DNA from: Bacillus paralicheniformis
Lineage (GTDB): Bacteria > Bacillota > Bacilli > Bacillales > Bacillaceae
Direction of reading: 5' to 3'
Assembly: GCF_001042485.2 (NCBI RefSeq)
Contig: NZ_LBMN02000039.1
Coordinates: 1 to 64,000 of the forward strand
DNA: 64,000 nt
In this document: positions 41,833 to 50,592 of the stretch, one piece after another
Position numbering within the stretch: the first letter of the stretch is position 1
How the letters are laid out: every line of letters starts with the position of its first letter
Program-made: the position numbers and the translations under genes
The notes under the pieces: model-generated
What the model was told of the DNA's origin: nothing
Seen by the model: the letters and a program-made list of their open reading frames with translations, nothing else
The model's database searches: none

Positions 41833-41861
41833 GGATTGTTACTGGTAAGGCAGGCAAGACC
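41833..41861 (+). promoter_or_regulatory. Ribonucleic antiterminator (RAT) of sacXY
   Basis: A 29-nt RAT of the SacY/SacT class, starting GGATTGTTACTGGTAAGG and ending GCAAGACC. It folds into a hairpin with internal loops that binds the BglG-family antiterminator dimer. Its 3' end overlaps the 5' arm of the terminator downstream, so binding prevents termination. Confidence 0.88.
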
Positions 41862-41947
41862 TAAAATGTGCCAAAGGAACTACAGACCTTAGTGTGCTTT
41901 TTTTGCGCCTATCGGCTGATGCTTTCGCATGTTTTAGGTCTTTTTTT
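41857..41947 (+). terminator. Leader terminator (attenuator) of sacXY
   Basis: The 5' arm AGACCTAAAA (41857-41866) pairs with TTTTAGGTCT ending at 41941, followed by a T run to 41947. The arms are about 65 nt apart, matching the distant palindrome described for the B. subtilis sacXY leader. A weaker inner hairpin with its own T7 tract (41898-41904) lies in the loop. Confidence 0.8.
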
Positions 41948-42048
41948 ATTCCTTTCGCCAGGGGTCTTTGGATGTGATGGCACATTTTTCATTTTGATCG
42001 TCTTCTGTTGATTTGATAGGATAGAAAAATTGGAGGAGGTAGATCCGG

Positions 42049-43425
42049 GTGCTGCATAAAGAGATTGCAAGAGTTCTCTTGCCCCTCATTGGAGGCGCGG
42101 AGAATATCATCAGCATCAGCCATTGTACGACAAGGCTGCGCTTCAATGTCAGAGATGAAGAAAAAATCGATATAGCTGCTATTGAAAAGATGGAGTCTGT
42201 GCAGGGGACTTTTTTCAGATACGGTTTGTTTCAGATCATTTTCGGTACAGGTGTAGTCAATAAGATTTATAAGGAAATGATTCAATACAGCGATCCGGCT
42301 CCTCTTGAAGAAGCCCGGCGGGAGGCGCCGCCAAACATGAACGTATTGACGCGATTTGCCAAAACGCTGTCAGACATCTTTGTGCCGATCATTCCGGCAA
42401 TCGTTGCGAGCGGATTGCTCATGGGTCTCATCAGTGTGCTTAAAGAATTCAGCCTCGGCGCTTATGGTGGCCCGCTGATGAAAATGCTCGATATTTTTTC
42501 AAGCTCAGCGTTTGTCATTTTGCCTGTGCTGATCGGGTTCAGTGCGGCTAAACAGTTTGGAGCAAATCCGTTTTTAGGCGCTGTCATCGGCGGAATTCTG
42601 ACCCATCCCGATTTACTCGATCCTTCATTGCTCGGCAGCCAAAAGCCGGAATCCGTCGAAGTATTCGGTCTTGAAGTCCCTTTGATCGGATACCAGGGGA
42701 CGGTCATACCGATTCTCTTATCCGTCTACATAATGAGCAAAATCGAAAAATTCTTAAAAAGAATCGTCCCCCGTTCTTTAGATTTGCTTGTCGCACCGTT
42801 TATTACAGTCATGGCTTCCGGATTTGCCGCGCTGTTTATCATGGGGCCGCTCTCACTGATCATCGCTCATTTCGTAAGCGACTGTCTCGGGTTTGTTTAT
42901 CATTTTGCGGGGGCCTGCGCCGGATTTTTATTTGGCGGGCTTTACTCCTTACTCGTTTTGAGCGGCCTGCACCATAGTTTTTATGTGATTGAAGCGTCGC
43001 TGCTTGCAGATCCCGAATATGGGGTCAATTTTCTGCTTCCAATATGGTCGATGGCCAATGTCGCGCAGGGAGGAGCGGGGCTCGCCGTATTTTTGAAAAC
43101 AAAGAATGCCGCTATCAGAAAGATTGCGATTCCGGCTTCTCTCACCGCTTTTTTGGGAATCGTCGAACCTGTCATGTTTGGCGTCAATCTGAAGCTCGCG
43201 AGACCGTTTATCGGCGCATCGATCGGAGGCGCCATCGGAGGGGCATACGCCGTCTTCACACACGTTGCGGCAAACTCTTACGGATTGTCCGGCATCCCGA
43301 TGATTTCAATCATTCTCCCTCTTGGCACCGCCAATCTCATTCATTATTTAATCGCTTTTGCGATTGCGGTGATTTCAGCATTCATTGCGACTTTGTGTCT
43401 TGGCTTTAAAGATGAAAAAGAATAA
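42049..43425 (+). CDS. sacX: Sucrose-type PTS EIIBC, sensor/negative regulator of SacY
   Basis: A 458-residue protein: an EIIB domain with the phosphorylated cysteine in ISISHCTTRLRF (near residue 26), then an EIIC domain with about ten membrane segments. It lacks an EIIA domain, like SacX and SacP. The sequence matches SacX of B. subtilis, which takes up little sucrose but phosphorylates and inactivates SacY when sucrose is absent. The start is GTG 42049 after GGAGGAGG. The RAT leader and sacY downstream complete the operon. Confidence 0.9.
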   Translation: MLHKEIARVLLPLIGGAENIISISHCTTRLRFNVRDEEKIDIAAIEKMESVQGTFFRYGLFQIIFGTGVVNKIYKEMIQYSDPAPLEEARREAPPNMNVLTRFAKTLSDIFVPIIPAIVASGLLMGLISVLKEFSLGAYGGPLMKMLDIFSSSAFVILPVLIGFSAAKQFGANPFLGAVIGGILTHPDLLDPSLLGSQKPESVEVFGLEVPLIGYQGTVIPILLSVYIMSKIEKFLKRIVPRSLDLLVAPFITVMASGFAALFIMGPLSLIIAHFVSDCLGFVYHFAGACAGFLFGGLYSLLVLSGLHHSFYVIEASLLADPEYGVNFLLPIWSMANVAQGGAGLAVFLKTKNAAIRKIAIPASLTAFLGIVEPVMFGVNLKLARPFIGASIGGAIGGAYAVFTHVAANSYGLSGIPMISIILPLGTANLIHYLIAFAIAVISAFIATLCLGFKDEKE

Positions 43426-43467
43426 TTCCGTTTTCATTCATTAAAACAGGATGAAAGGAAGGCAGCT

Positions 43468-44310
43468 ATGAAAGTAAAAAAAATCTTAAATAACAATGCG
43501 CTCGTCGTCAAGGATGGCGGCGAGGAAAAGATCGTATTAGGTTCCGGAATCGCATTTCAAAAAAAGAAGAATGATATTGTCGATAGATCTAAAATTGAAA
43601 AAATATTTGTGATGAAAGATTCAACAGAATACCGCCAATTCGAGGAGATCTTAAAAACGTTGCCGGAAGATCATATTCAGGTGGCGGAGGACATTATTTC
43701 TCATGCGGAAAAAGAGCTCGGGATCAAAATCAATGAGCGAATCCATGTCGCTTTTTCAGATCATTTATCATTCGCGATAGAACGGTTAAGCAAGGGAATG
43801 GTCATTAAAAATCCGCTGCTTCAGGAAGTTAAAGTCCTCTATACGAAAGAATTTCAAATCGGCCGCTGGGCAAAGGCCCTCATTAAAGATAAGCTGAAGA
43901 TCGATATTCCGGAGGATGAAGTCGCCAATATTGCGCTTCATATTCATACAGCGAAAACAAACGCGGGAGATATGACAAAAACGCTCGATCTCACAACGAT
44001 GATCAAGGATATTATCGAGATTATCGAAGATAAACTCAACATTAAAATAAAGGATGAGACGATTTCGTATGAGCGGCTTGTCAACCATCTCCGTTTCGCC
44101 ATTCAGCATATTGAATCGGGAGAGACATTTTACGAAATGGATGGTGAAATGATCAGCCTCATTAAAAAGAAGTTTGGACAAGCGTTTATGTGCGCAGAAG
44201 AAATCGGGGCATTTGTGAAGCGGGAGTATGGCTTTGAATTTCCGGAAAAAGAGCTGTGCTATATTACCATGCATATTCAGAGATTTTATCAGCGGTCTGC
44301 TGTTGTGTAA
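43468..44310 (+). CDS. sacY: Transcription antiterminator of the BglG family
   Basis: A 280-residue protein, exactly the size of SacY: an N-terminal RNA-binding domain ([29 protein letters not shown]), then two PRD domains with phosphorylatable histidines (in [33 protein letters not shown] and TMHIQRF). It binds RAT RNA of sacXY and of levansucrase (sacB) when sucrose relieves SacX phosphorylation. It lies 42 bp after sacX. A bidirectional terminator follows. Confidence 0.93.
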   Translation: MKVKKILNNNALVVKDGGEEKIVLGSGIAFQKKKNDIVDRSKIEKIFVMKDSTEYRQFEEILKTLPEDHIQVAEDIISHAEKELGIKINERIHVAFSDHLSFAIERLSKGMVIKNPLLQEVKVLYTKEFQIGRWAKALIKDKLKIDIPEDEVANIALHIHTAKTNAGDMTKTLDLTTMIKDIIEIIEDKLNIKIKDETISYERLVNHLRFAIQHIESGETFYEMDGEMISLIKKKFGQAFMCAEEIGAFVKREYGFEFPEKELCYITMHIQRFYQRSAVV

Positions 44311-44330
44311 AGAATGCCTGTGTTTAAGAC

Positions 44331-44362
44331 AAAACGGAGCCCTGTTATCGGGCTCCGTTTTT
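44331..44362. terminator. Bidirectional terminator between sacY and ybcF
   Basis: AAAACGGAGCCC / GGGCTCCGTTTT with a 7-nt loop. The stem overlaps the 3' end of ybcF. Confidence 0.85.
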
Positions 44363-44851
44363 GTTTAAGGTTTCAATTTCCGTTAAAACCGAATTTTCGA
44401 TTAGAAATCCTTTTACATTGACGTGCGAAGGGATTAACGGGTGCTGTCGGATGGCGGCGACGCTTTTTTGGACGCCTTCGGCCGCATTTTCGCTCGGTGA
44501 CAGCCATTCATCGATGCTGCCGTACGGAAATTCCGGACGGCAGTTTTGGAAAAGGTACTCTAAAGTTTGCATTCTATCGCTTAAATCTTTGTTTCTATTT
44601 AAAAGGTCAGAAATATCTTTATCTGCCGTTTGCTCGTATTTATCGCGGACAATCCAAATTTCTTCCGCTTTGTTCCGGTGGACAAGGGTAATGATATCCC
44701 TCATCATATCACCGTAGGGCTGTGAAATATCAGGGAAGACGCTTTTTAAAACAAGGGCGTTCTCAGGCTGAATATTCCCTGCCCGGCAGATGGTCTGTTC
44801 AAGCTGTTTCTCCATTCCGATAATCATCAGTATTTTTTTGTTTTCTTCCAT
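44345..44851 (-). CDS. ybcF: Carbonic-anhydrase-like protein of the DAB operon
   Basis: A 168-residue protein resembling a small beta-carbonic-anhydrase fold (KKILMIIGMEKQLEQ, later AEEIWIVRDKYE), as does YbcF, which follows ybcC in B. subtilis. The zinc-binding CxDxR and HxxC motifs of active beta enzymes are not present (the first position reads GMEKQ). It is therefore probably not a carbonic anhydrase but an accessory to the bicarbonate-uptake complex. The start lies 11 bp after the dabA stop, in the same operon. Confidence 0.7.
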   Translation of the reverse strand: MEENKKILMIIGMEKQLEQTICRAGNIQPENALVLKSVFPDISQPYGDMMRDIITLVHRNKAEEIWIVRDKYEQTADKDISDLLNRNKDLSDRMQTLEYLFQNCRPEFPYGSIDEWLSPSENAAEGVQKSVAAIRQHPLIPSHVNVKGFLIENSVLTEIETLNKNGAR

Positions 44852-44862
44852 GACATTTCACC

Positions 44863-47484
44863 TCATTCATTTATCGTGTTTGTCCAGTTCTTCCATTTTC
44901 CCTCCGGGTTAATAGATGCCAGGTGGATCCATCCGTTCTCCGCCTTTTGCCGGAAGCTGTGATCGCGGTCAAGGAGACGTTCGATAGCATCATCCGGTGC
45001 TTCGATCACGATCAGGAGTCTGAGAGGCGCATGATATATTTCGTCATCCGACCGCATGACGGACTGCCACGGGAGACCGGCCAAAAGATCGCTTGCATTT
45101 CCTTGCATGACGCCGAGGCCTGAAGTGACGGTTTGAGTTGCCTTATTTCCGCTTCCATAATAATGCGGTGCGACGGTTGACGCGTAATATTGCAGATTGA
45201 TCCATTGGGCTACTGTTCCAGGCCCTGAAATGATGCCGCTGAGGATGGAGCCGTCCTCGTCATTCCGCCAGTCATAGCTGTGCAGAAAAGCTCTTCCTTC
45301 AAGATCAGCTTCGCGTGTAAGCCGGCGTGTGCCGATGATGAATGAAGCATTTCGTGCCAGCCCCCATTCTGGACGGACTTCGCTCCAATCTTCGGCGAAG
45401 CGCTCAACTTCATTCCGCGGATTTTGGTAGCCGAGCTGCGGCAGCTCTTCTAAGCGTTCGGCTCCGACAGTGCGGCTCACATCGGGAAGCACCGAGTTGA
45501 TGCGGTCGAACGCTTGTTGAGCTTTAGCCGGAAGCTCAGGTACATAGAGCCACTGCAGTTCATCCAATGTTGTAATGTGCTCTGCGGCGGCGAATACCGT
45601 ATCATCCGGAATAAAAATGCCGTCGGAGCGGAGCCTCTGTCTGACGCTCGGAAGGTTGCATAAAGCGGCTAGGACGCGTGCGTTAAAAGCGCCTGATGCG
45701 CCTCCGCAGGCGCCGCAGTCCAATGCCGATGCATAAGGGTTATTCGTGCTTCTGCTGGCGTGCCCGCAAATGACAACCAGCGGAGCGAACCGGTCGGTGA
45801 TCCCCATCATCTTTAATGCCTGTCTGGCATAGGCGGCTTTTTCTTCATCCGTAAATCCGACCGGAATACCGGCATCAGATGTTTCCATACGATCAAGCGA
45901 GAGCTTTGCCTGAGGCTTTTTCAGCCATGTTTTCCGCACATTCCGGAAAGTTTGCCCGGCTGTGCGGGGGACCAGGCTGCGCGCGGCCATTTGCAGGCTC
46001 AGCCATGGTCCGCTCACTTCGGGAAGGAGCATACCCGCCAATAGATTCTGTTTCATCTTTTTAAAGGCGGAGCTCAGCGAAGCTGCTGCTTTTTTATGTT
46101 CTTGATACGATTTAAAGCTTGATTCATCGGCCGTTTCATTTACTCGATGCTGAGGTTTAAGGATGACCGGCAGAGAGCTGTGAGTGTGCTTAGTGCCAAG
46201 TTCGCACGTTTCGATTGCCAGATTGAAAAAGCCCGCTGTTCCATACGTTTCAAAAGGGCCTGACTTTTCCAATGCCCGTCGGAACGGCTCTGAACGGACA
46301 TCAATACAAAATGCAAGCTGGGCCAGCGCCGCTTCACTTTTGGCGGCAGCGGCAGGTTTGTTTGCCGTGATGAGGTTCCTTACCTCAGCAGCGTATGATT
46401 GTTCCCATGCTTCCAGCCAGATGCGCCTGCGCGTTAGATCATCAAAGCGGCGGGCGAGTGTTAATCTCGCTTTTTGCTCTGCTGCTGAAAGTTTGAGCCA
46501 TTCGTCAGGCGCCAGGCCGCCCCAATGCAGCCAGGCCGCAATCAAAGGAACGACCTGCATCTCTTTTTCAGGTTTTGGCTTAGACAGCGGCAAATAAGGT
46601 TCAATAAGCATCCATTCCATTGAAAGCCGGATGGCCAAATACTCGAGAAGCAGCCCTTGTTCGTCCTGCGATTGCTGGGAACGCCAAAGCATCATCCCGG
46701 CCCATCCCGGAAGAGAGAGCAAATGAGCTTCAAGGTATGCCTGAACGTCTCCATCAGAAATATCAAGCGCTCGGAGTGCTCTTTTCATCGCGTCCCGAGG
46801 CTCCTCCGGCCACCCTTTCAGTCGTTGGCGTTCCGCTCGCGCCAGGGCGGGATCATGTTCAACAAGCTGCCGCCAAGCGCTGTAAAACCCTTTCTCGCGA
46901 TGTGGAAGCCGCCATTCCGATTGTGATTCATCGAGAAACAGCTTGCACCATTTAATCACATGATGATCAAGAAGGTGAGCGGTTTTTTGTCCGGCAAAAA
47001 CGCTGAGCGGTTTGATCAAGCGTGTTTTTTGATCATCGATTGTCCCGCGCGCGGCTTGTTTGGCAAGCTTTTCGACTTGCCGGGATCTCAAGAGCTGTTC
47101 AGGGATTACATCCAGCTTGAGCGCGGCTTTGCAAAACGCTTCCGCTGTTTCCCTCTGCATGCCGGGCTGATGTGAATCGAGCCAATGCGTCAGCTTTTTT
47201 TCAAGAATGGCCTCATCGATTTCTCCCCTTTGTTTTGCGGAGCGGAAAATGGAGGACTTTGGGTATATATCAACCTGAAGCTGCTGTTTAAGCTGCCGGG
47301 CCGTCTGTTCAAATGTCTGTTCTTCAAGACCCATCCACGGATGGCGCGCGGCAAAGGTTTCAATCGGCCAAAGCGGCGCAATGACTCGTGCTGCTGATTG
47401 AACCGATTCATCAATATTAAAGTCCGCTGTCTGATGTTCATATTTGAAGATCAATTGTTTAGACAATGTGGGTGCTGCTTTCAT
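44863..47484 (-). CDS. dabA: Inorganic carbon uptake complex subunit DabA (MpsB, YbcC)
   Basis: An 873-residue DUF2309 protein. The beta-carbonic-anhydrase-like zinc site is visible: CIDVRSE (Cys393, Asp395), ICGHASR (His575) and LDCGACGG (Cys590). With DabB it forms a membrane complex that hydrates CO2 and traps bicarbonate in the cell, powered by a cation gradient; S. aureus MpsB is the same family. Its start overlaps the dabB stop by 4 bp. Length and order match B. subtilis ndhF-ybcC. Confidence 0.93.
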   Translation of the reverse strand: MKAAPTLSKQLIFKYEHQTADFNIDESVQSAARVIAPLWPIETFAARHPWMGLEEQTFEQTARQLKQQLQVDIYPKSSIFRSAKQRGEIDEAILEKKLTHWLDSHQPGMQRETAEAFCKAALKLDVIPEQLLRSRQVEKLAKQAARGTIDDQKTRLIKPLSVFAGQKTAHLLDHHVIKWCKLFLDESQSEWRLPHREKGFYSAWRQLVEHDPALARAERQRLKGWPEEPRDAMKRALRALDISDGDVQAYLEAHLLSLPGWAGMMLWRSQQSQDEQGLLLEYLAIRLSMEWMLIEPYLPLSKPKPEKEMQVVPLIAAWLHWGGLAPDEWLKLSAAEQKARLTLARRFDDLTRRRIWLEAWEQSYAAEVRNLITANKPAAAAKSEAALAQLAFCIDVRSEPFRRALEKSGPFETYGTAGFFNLAIETCELGTKHTHSSLPVILKPQHRVNETADESSFKSYQEHKKAAASLSSAFKKMKQNLLAGMLLPEVSGPWLSLQMAARSLVPRTAGQTFRNVRKTWLKKPQAKLSLDRMETSDAGIPVGFTDEEKAAYARQALKMMGITDRFAPLVVICGHASRSTNNPYASALDCGACGGASGAFNARVLAALCNLPSVRQRLRSDGIFIPDDTVFAAAEHITTLDELQWLYVPELPAKAQQAFDRINSVLPDVSRTVGAERLEELPQLGYQNPRNEVERFAEDWSEVRPEWGLARNASFIIGTRRLTREADLEGRAFLHSYDWRNDEDGSILSGIISGPGTVAQWINLQYYASTVAPHYYGSGNKATQTVTSGLGVMQGNASDLLAGLPWQSVMRSDDEIYHAPLRLLIVIEAPDDAIERLLDRDHSFRQKAENGWIHLASINPEGKWKNWTNTINE

Positions 47485-49013
47485 GATTGACGACCTCCTT
47501 GAGTAAGATATTGGTCAAGATAATTCGGCCGTTCTTCGACCGATTCAAAATGAGGCTCACCCGTTTTTACAAGACGCAGATAAAGTGCGCCGGACCATGC
47601 AAACCGCTGCCGAACGATCAAGGCGCCGGCCGCAGTGCCAGCTAACAAAACGACTACCGTTAAAACGGCCGCCATGACGGGTGGTTGCGCCCCCTGTACA
47701 ACGGCTTCCTTCAGGAGCCCGTGTAAACCGGAATGAATGATGGCAAACGCGAGTGAAGCCCCCGTTAAAATGAAAAGCCCGGCCATTCGTGTGACGCGAC
47801 CGTCATTGGCTGTGACAAGCTGTCTCCAAGCAATGAACAATGCCCAGCCTAAAACAAGGGCGCTGATCAATTGATAGCCATCGTCCGCAGCTGAGACCCA
47901 GATTCCGATGACGACAGTAAGAGCAAAGGCGCCGCCTATCATGTCCCAGAAAAGAGCCGGTCTGCCCCGTTTAGAGGCGAACGATTCATAACGGCGCACC
48001 GCTGATCCGGCTTGCAGGAAAAGGGCGGCTTTGAACAGGCCGTGCAAAATGAGGTGAATAACAGCCGCAATATAGGCTCCTAATGCGCATTGGACGAGCA
48101 TAAAACCCATCTGCGCGACCGTTGAAGCTGCGAGCTGCCGCTTGTAGTCCGTCTGGACGATCATCATGCCCGTTCCGAGCAAGACGGAAAAGACGGCGGG
48201 AACAAGCAGAATAAGCTGCAGCCCATCACCGCTGAACATCGGTGCGAAACGGGTCAGCATGACGCCGCCTACATTTACGAGTCCGGCGTGCATGACCGCG
48301 GAAACGGGAGTCGGAGCGATTGCCGAATCGAGCAGCCAGCGATGAAACGGCCACTGTGCCGCAGGAATCATCACCGTTAAAATGATAAGGAGGCCAATCC
48401 CGGTTTTCTCCCATGAACTGAGCTGTACAAGGCTTTCCTCCGCTATGGCGGATGATAGCTGCCAGTGTCCTGTCGCGAGAGACAGCCAAAGAGCGGCTGC
48501 TGCTATCGCCAGCCAGCTGAGTGCAAAGATTCGGCCCGCATACAAAGCGGCATTTTTGGCCGCTTGCCACGCGCTGTTTAAGCCGATTAGCGCGGTCAAG
48601 CCGAAAAGCGTGATACCCCAGCATAAGAGGAGCCAGCGAAGATCATCGTTCAGCCAGGCGCATGAAGCGCCTCCTGTTGTAAGCGTCAGCAGCACAAAAA
48701 ATTTACGGTAGGAGCGGTCGCCGAACAAATACCGGACAGAGTAGCGCTGGACGATGAAGCCGATTGTCAAGACAAACAAGGCGATCAGCCAAGCCAGCGA
48801 ATCCAAGCGCCAAGGAGCTCCAGCTTGCCCGGGATTTGCCGTTATCAATGCTGCCAGCGCGGCAAGCGGCGGCAGGGCGATGATCTTGGCGTGAATCCGT
48901 ACATATGCCAATGGAACCTTTCGATTCAGGACGAGCAGTGCGCTTAACAAACAAAGCGCAAGCGACGCGAAAAATATTTTCAGCCAAAATAAAGAATCTA
49001 GCAGATCAAACAT
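47481..49013 (-). CDS. dabB: DabB/MpsA, NADH-dehydrogenase-subunit-5-like membrane subunit
   Basis: A 510-residue protein with about fourteen membrane segments of the proton-conducting NuoL/MrpA type (PVSAVMHAGLVNVGGVMLTRF, HLILHGLFKAALFLQAG). It has no Complex I partners here but is followed by dabA, so it is the ion-channel half of the inorganic carbon pump (ndhF in B. subtilis, mpsA in S. aureus). ATG 49013 follows GGAGGG. It is translationally coupled to dabA. Confidence 0.92.
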   Translation of the reverse strand: MFDLLDSLFWLKIFFASLALCLLSALLVLNRKVPLAYVRIHAKIIALPPLAALAALITANPGQAGAPWRLDSLAWLIALFVLTIGFIVQRYSVRYLFGDRSYRKFFVLLTLTTGGASCAWLNDDLRWLLLCWGITLFGLTALIGLNSAWQAAKNAALYAGRIFALSWLAIAAAALWLSLATGHWQLSSAIAEESLVQLSSWEKTGIGLLIILTVMIPAAQWPFHRWLLDSAIAPTPVSAVMHAGLVNVGGVMLTRFAPMFSGDGLQLILLVPAVFSVLLGTGMMIVQTDYKRQLAASTVAQMGFMLVQCALGAYIAAVIHLILHGLFKAALFLQAGSAVRRYESFASKRGRPALFWDMIGGAFALTVVIGIWVSAADDGYQLISALVLGWALFIAWRQLVTANDGRVTRMAGLFILTGASLAFAIIHSGLHGLLKEAVVQGAQPPVMAAVLTVVVLLAGTAAGALIVRQRFAWSGALYLRLVKTGEPHFESVEERPNYLDQYLTQGGRQS

Positions 49014-49088
49014 CCGGCATCCCTCCGTCGGGATGATGGAAAAGAACATACTGTTTCATGTCTTGCCTTCCTTTCTGAAAACGTAAAA

Positions 49089-49146
49089 AAGCCGGTATAT
49101 TCAGGATCGGCCCATTTCAGCCAATCTTTCTGAATAATACCGGCTT
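49089..49146 (-). terminator. Hairpin with T run between mpsC and dabB
   Basis: On the minus strand AAGCCGGTATTATTCAG (49146-49130) pairs with CTGAATATACCGGCTT (49104-49089), followed by TTTT. It lies after the mpsC stop and about 75 bp before the dabB ATG, and may terminate or partly attenuate the operon. Confidence 0.7.
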
Positions 49147-49187
49147 ATCTTTAACTCATGTTCATGCTTTAAAGATCTTCCGTTTTT

Positions 49188-49562
49188 CTATGCCAATTTT
49201 TTTTGCAGGTCGTTTGCCAATTTAAATACCATGATCCGCTCGCCAGTGCGGGTGCTGATATCCGTGTGAAAGCTGATCGTCTCTTCACCGGTCAGCTCCT
49301 TCATTATGCGGCTCAGTTGTTCTATACCCGATTCCACCAAACCGGAGCGGGTTCTTTTAATTGACAGCAGGCCTTCTTTTGTACTGCAAAGTTCGTATTC
49401 GGCGGGTGTCAAAATACCGTTCAGGGAAATGATGACCATATTTCTGAGAATGTCTGTTTTAACAGACACGGAGCCGCGGCCCAAATAGTCTTTTTCCCAT
49501 TGGGTTAAGGTTTTGCTGATCTCCGCCTCCAGAGACCCCTTTGTCACTTTCTGTTTTTTCAA
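49188..49562 (-). CDS. MpsC/DUF2294 family protein (YbcI-like)
   Basis: A 124-residue soluble protein of the DUF2294 (MpsC) family: KGSLEAEISKTLTQWEKDYLGRGSVSVKTDIL, then ISLNGILTPAEYEL and a C-terminal STRTGERIMVFKL. In S. aureus the gene is linked to mpsA and mpsB for CO2/bicarbonate supply and membrane potential; the mechanism is unknown. The start is TTG 49562, 8 nt after AGGAGG. A longer reading frame from 49607 would run through a hairpin and is less likely. Confidence 0.78.
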   Translation of the reverse strand: MKKQKVTKGSLEAEISKTLTQWEKDYLGRGSVSVKTDILRNMVIISLNGILTPAEYELCSTKEGLLSIKRTRSGLVESGIEQLSRIMKELTGEETISFHTDISTRTGERIMVFKLANDLQKKLA

Positions 49563-49581
49563 TGTTATATCCTCCTGAAAA

Positions 49582-49634
49582 ACGGTATATTTCTTTTCCT
49601 TATACATGAGTATAGGGAAAATGAAATATACCGT
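49582..49634 (-). promoter_or_regulatory. Long hairpin with T5 just before the mpsC ribosome binding site
   Basis: The arms 49582-49605 and 49610-49634 pair with one bulge and one mismatch around an ATGA loop. On the minus strand the stem is followed by TTTTT and then AGGAGG. It has the form of an intrinsic terminator placed in a leader, that is, an attenuator. Confidence 0.65.
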
Positions 49635-49810
49635 CCTATCAAAATGTTAATGTCATACATGGTAAAGGGTGCTTTTTCACGCGACCATAGGGATTATAGC
49701 CGAGTGCTAAAGCTCTTTTGCATGAGATTACAATTATTGATTTTACGGAATTACTTTTTAAATATCATATCTTTTAAGATTTATGATGTCAATACCGTTC
49801 TTTTATGGAT

Positions 49811-49848
49811 AAAAAAGAGGAATGCCGTCTTAGCAGACGAGCATTCCC
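49811..49848 (-). terminator. Terminator of the PfpI-family gene
   Basis: GGAATGC / GCATTCC arms with inner CGTCT/AGACG pairing span the stop codon. On the minus strand a TCTTTTTT tract follows. Confidence 0.75.
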
Positions 49849-50381
49849 TTGGCAACTGCATCGGCTTTTTCTTTGCCGTTCAGCAATTCGGCAAGCTTGA
49901 GGGCAAATGGAATCGTGGTCGCCGGGCCTCTGGAAGTAATGATGTTTCCATCTACGACAACATTTTCATTTGCAGTGACATCCGCTCCTGTTAAATGTTC
50001 TTCAACCCCGGGATAGCAGGTCGCTTTTTTCCCGCTGACAAGCCCCGTTTTTCCGAGCGTCATCGTTGCGGCGCAGATAGCGGCGACATATTTTCCTGCA
50101 TCCGCCGCTTCTGTCAGCGTCTTGTGCAAAGCTTGGTGTTCCAGCATTTTTTTGCTGCCTACATTTCCGCCCGGAAGAATCAGCATATCCGCTTTTTGAA
50201 AATCAGCATCCTCAAACATGACGTCTGCCTCGACGACAATGTCATGCCCGCCTTTCACGCTGCGCGATGGATCAAGCGAGACGGTGACGGTCTCGACTTC
50301 AGCCCTCCGTAAAATATCAATCGTTGCTATCGCTTCGATTTCTTCAAATCCGCCGATTAAAAAAACATACGCTTTCTTCAT
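49830..50381 (-). CDS. DJ-1/PfpI family protein (YajL-like)
   Basis: A 183-residue DJ-1 family protein: GGFEEIEAIATIDILRRA (with the conserved Glu), LILPGGNVGS and the nucleophile in AAICAATMTLG, then SRGPATTIPFALKL. This is closer to DJ-1/YajL than to YfkM, so it is a second, distinct family member in the window. It probably protects against carbonyl or oxidative damage; the reaction in vivo is debated. GGAGG precedes the ATG. Confidence 0.87.
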   Translation of the reverse strand: MKKAYVFLIGGFEEIEAIATIDILRRAEVETVTVSLDPSRSVKGGHDIVVEADVMFEDADFQKADMLILPGGNVGSKKMLEHQALHKTLTEAADAGKYVAAICAATMTLGKTGLVSGKKATCYPGVEEHLTGADVTANENVVVDGNIITSRGPATTIPFALKLAELLNGKEKADAVAKGMLVC

Positions 50382-50459
50382 GAAAAAAACCTCCTTCGTC
50401 TCTACCGTTCATTCTAACTGCGGCAAAGACATTTCCGCAACTGATGAAGTAGACAAATT

Positions 50460-50483
50460 GAGACACCCGTCTCGTTTTGTCTC
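50460..50483 (+). promoter_or_regulatory. Candidate AcoR upstream activating site
   Basis: GAGAC-accc-GTCTC is a perfect inverted repeat, with a third GTCTC unit 10 bp on. It lies about 55-75 bp before the -24 element, where sigma-54 activators bind. Confidence 0.5.
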
Positions 50484-50536
50484 TTGTTTTGGAAGGATGT
50501 CCGCCTGAAAAGAGCTTCATGTTCGCGTCGGAGAGC

Positions 50537-50553
50537 TGGCACGATTTTTGCAT
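50537..50553 (+). promoter_or_regulatory. Sigma-54 (SigL) promoter of acoABCL
   Basis: TGGCAC-5 bp-TTGCAT, an exact -24/-12 match with the GG and GC dinucleotides correctly spaced, about 40 bp before acoA. Confidence 0.92.
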
Positions 50554-50592
50554 CATAACGTGTGAGTAAAAAAAGACAGGAGGTTTTTTCAT

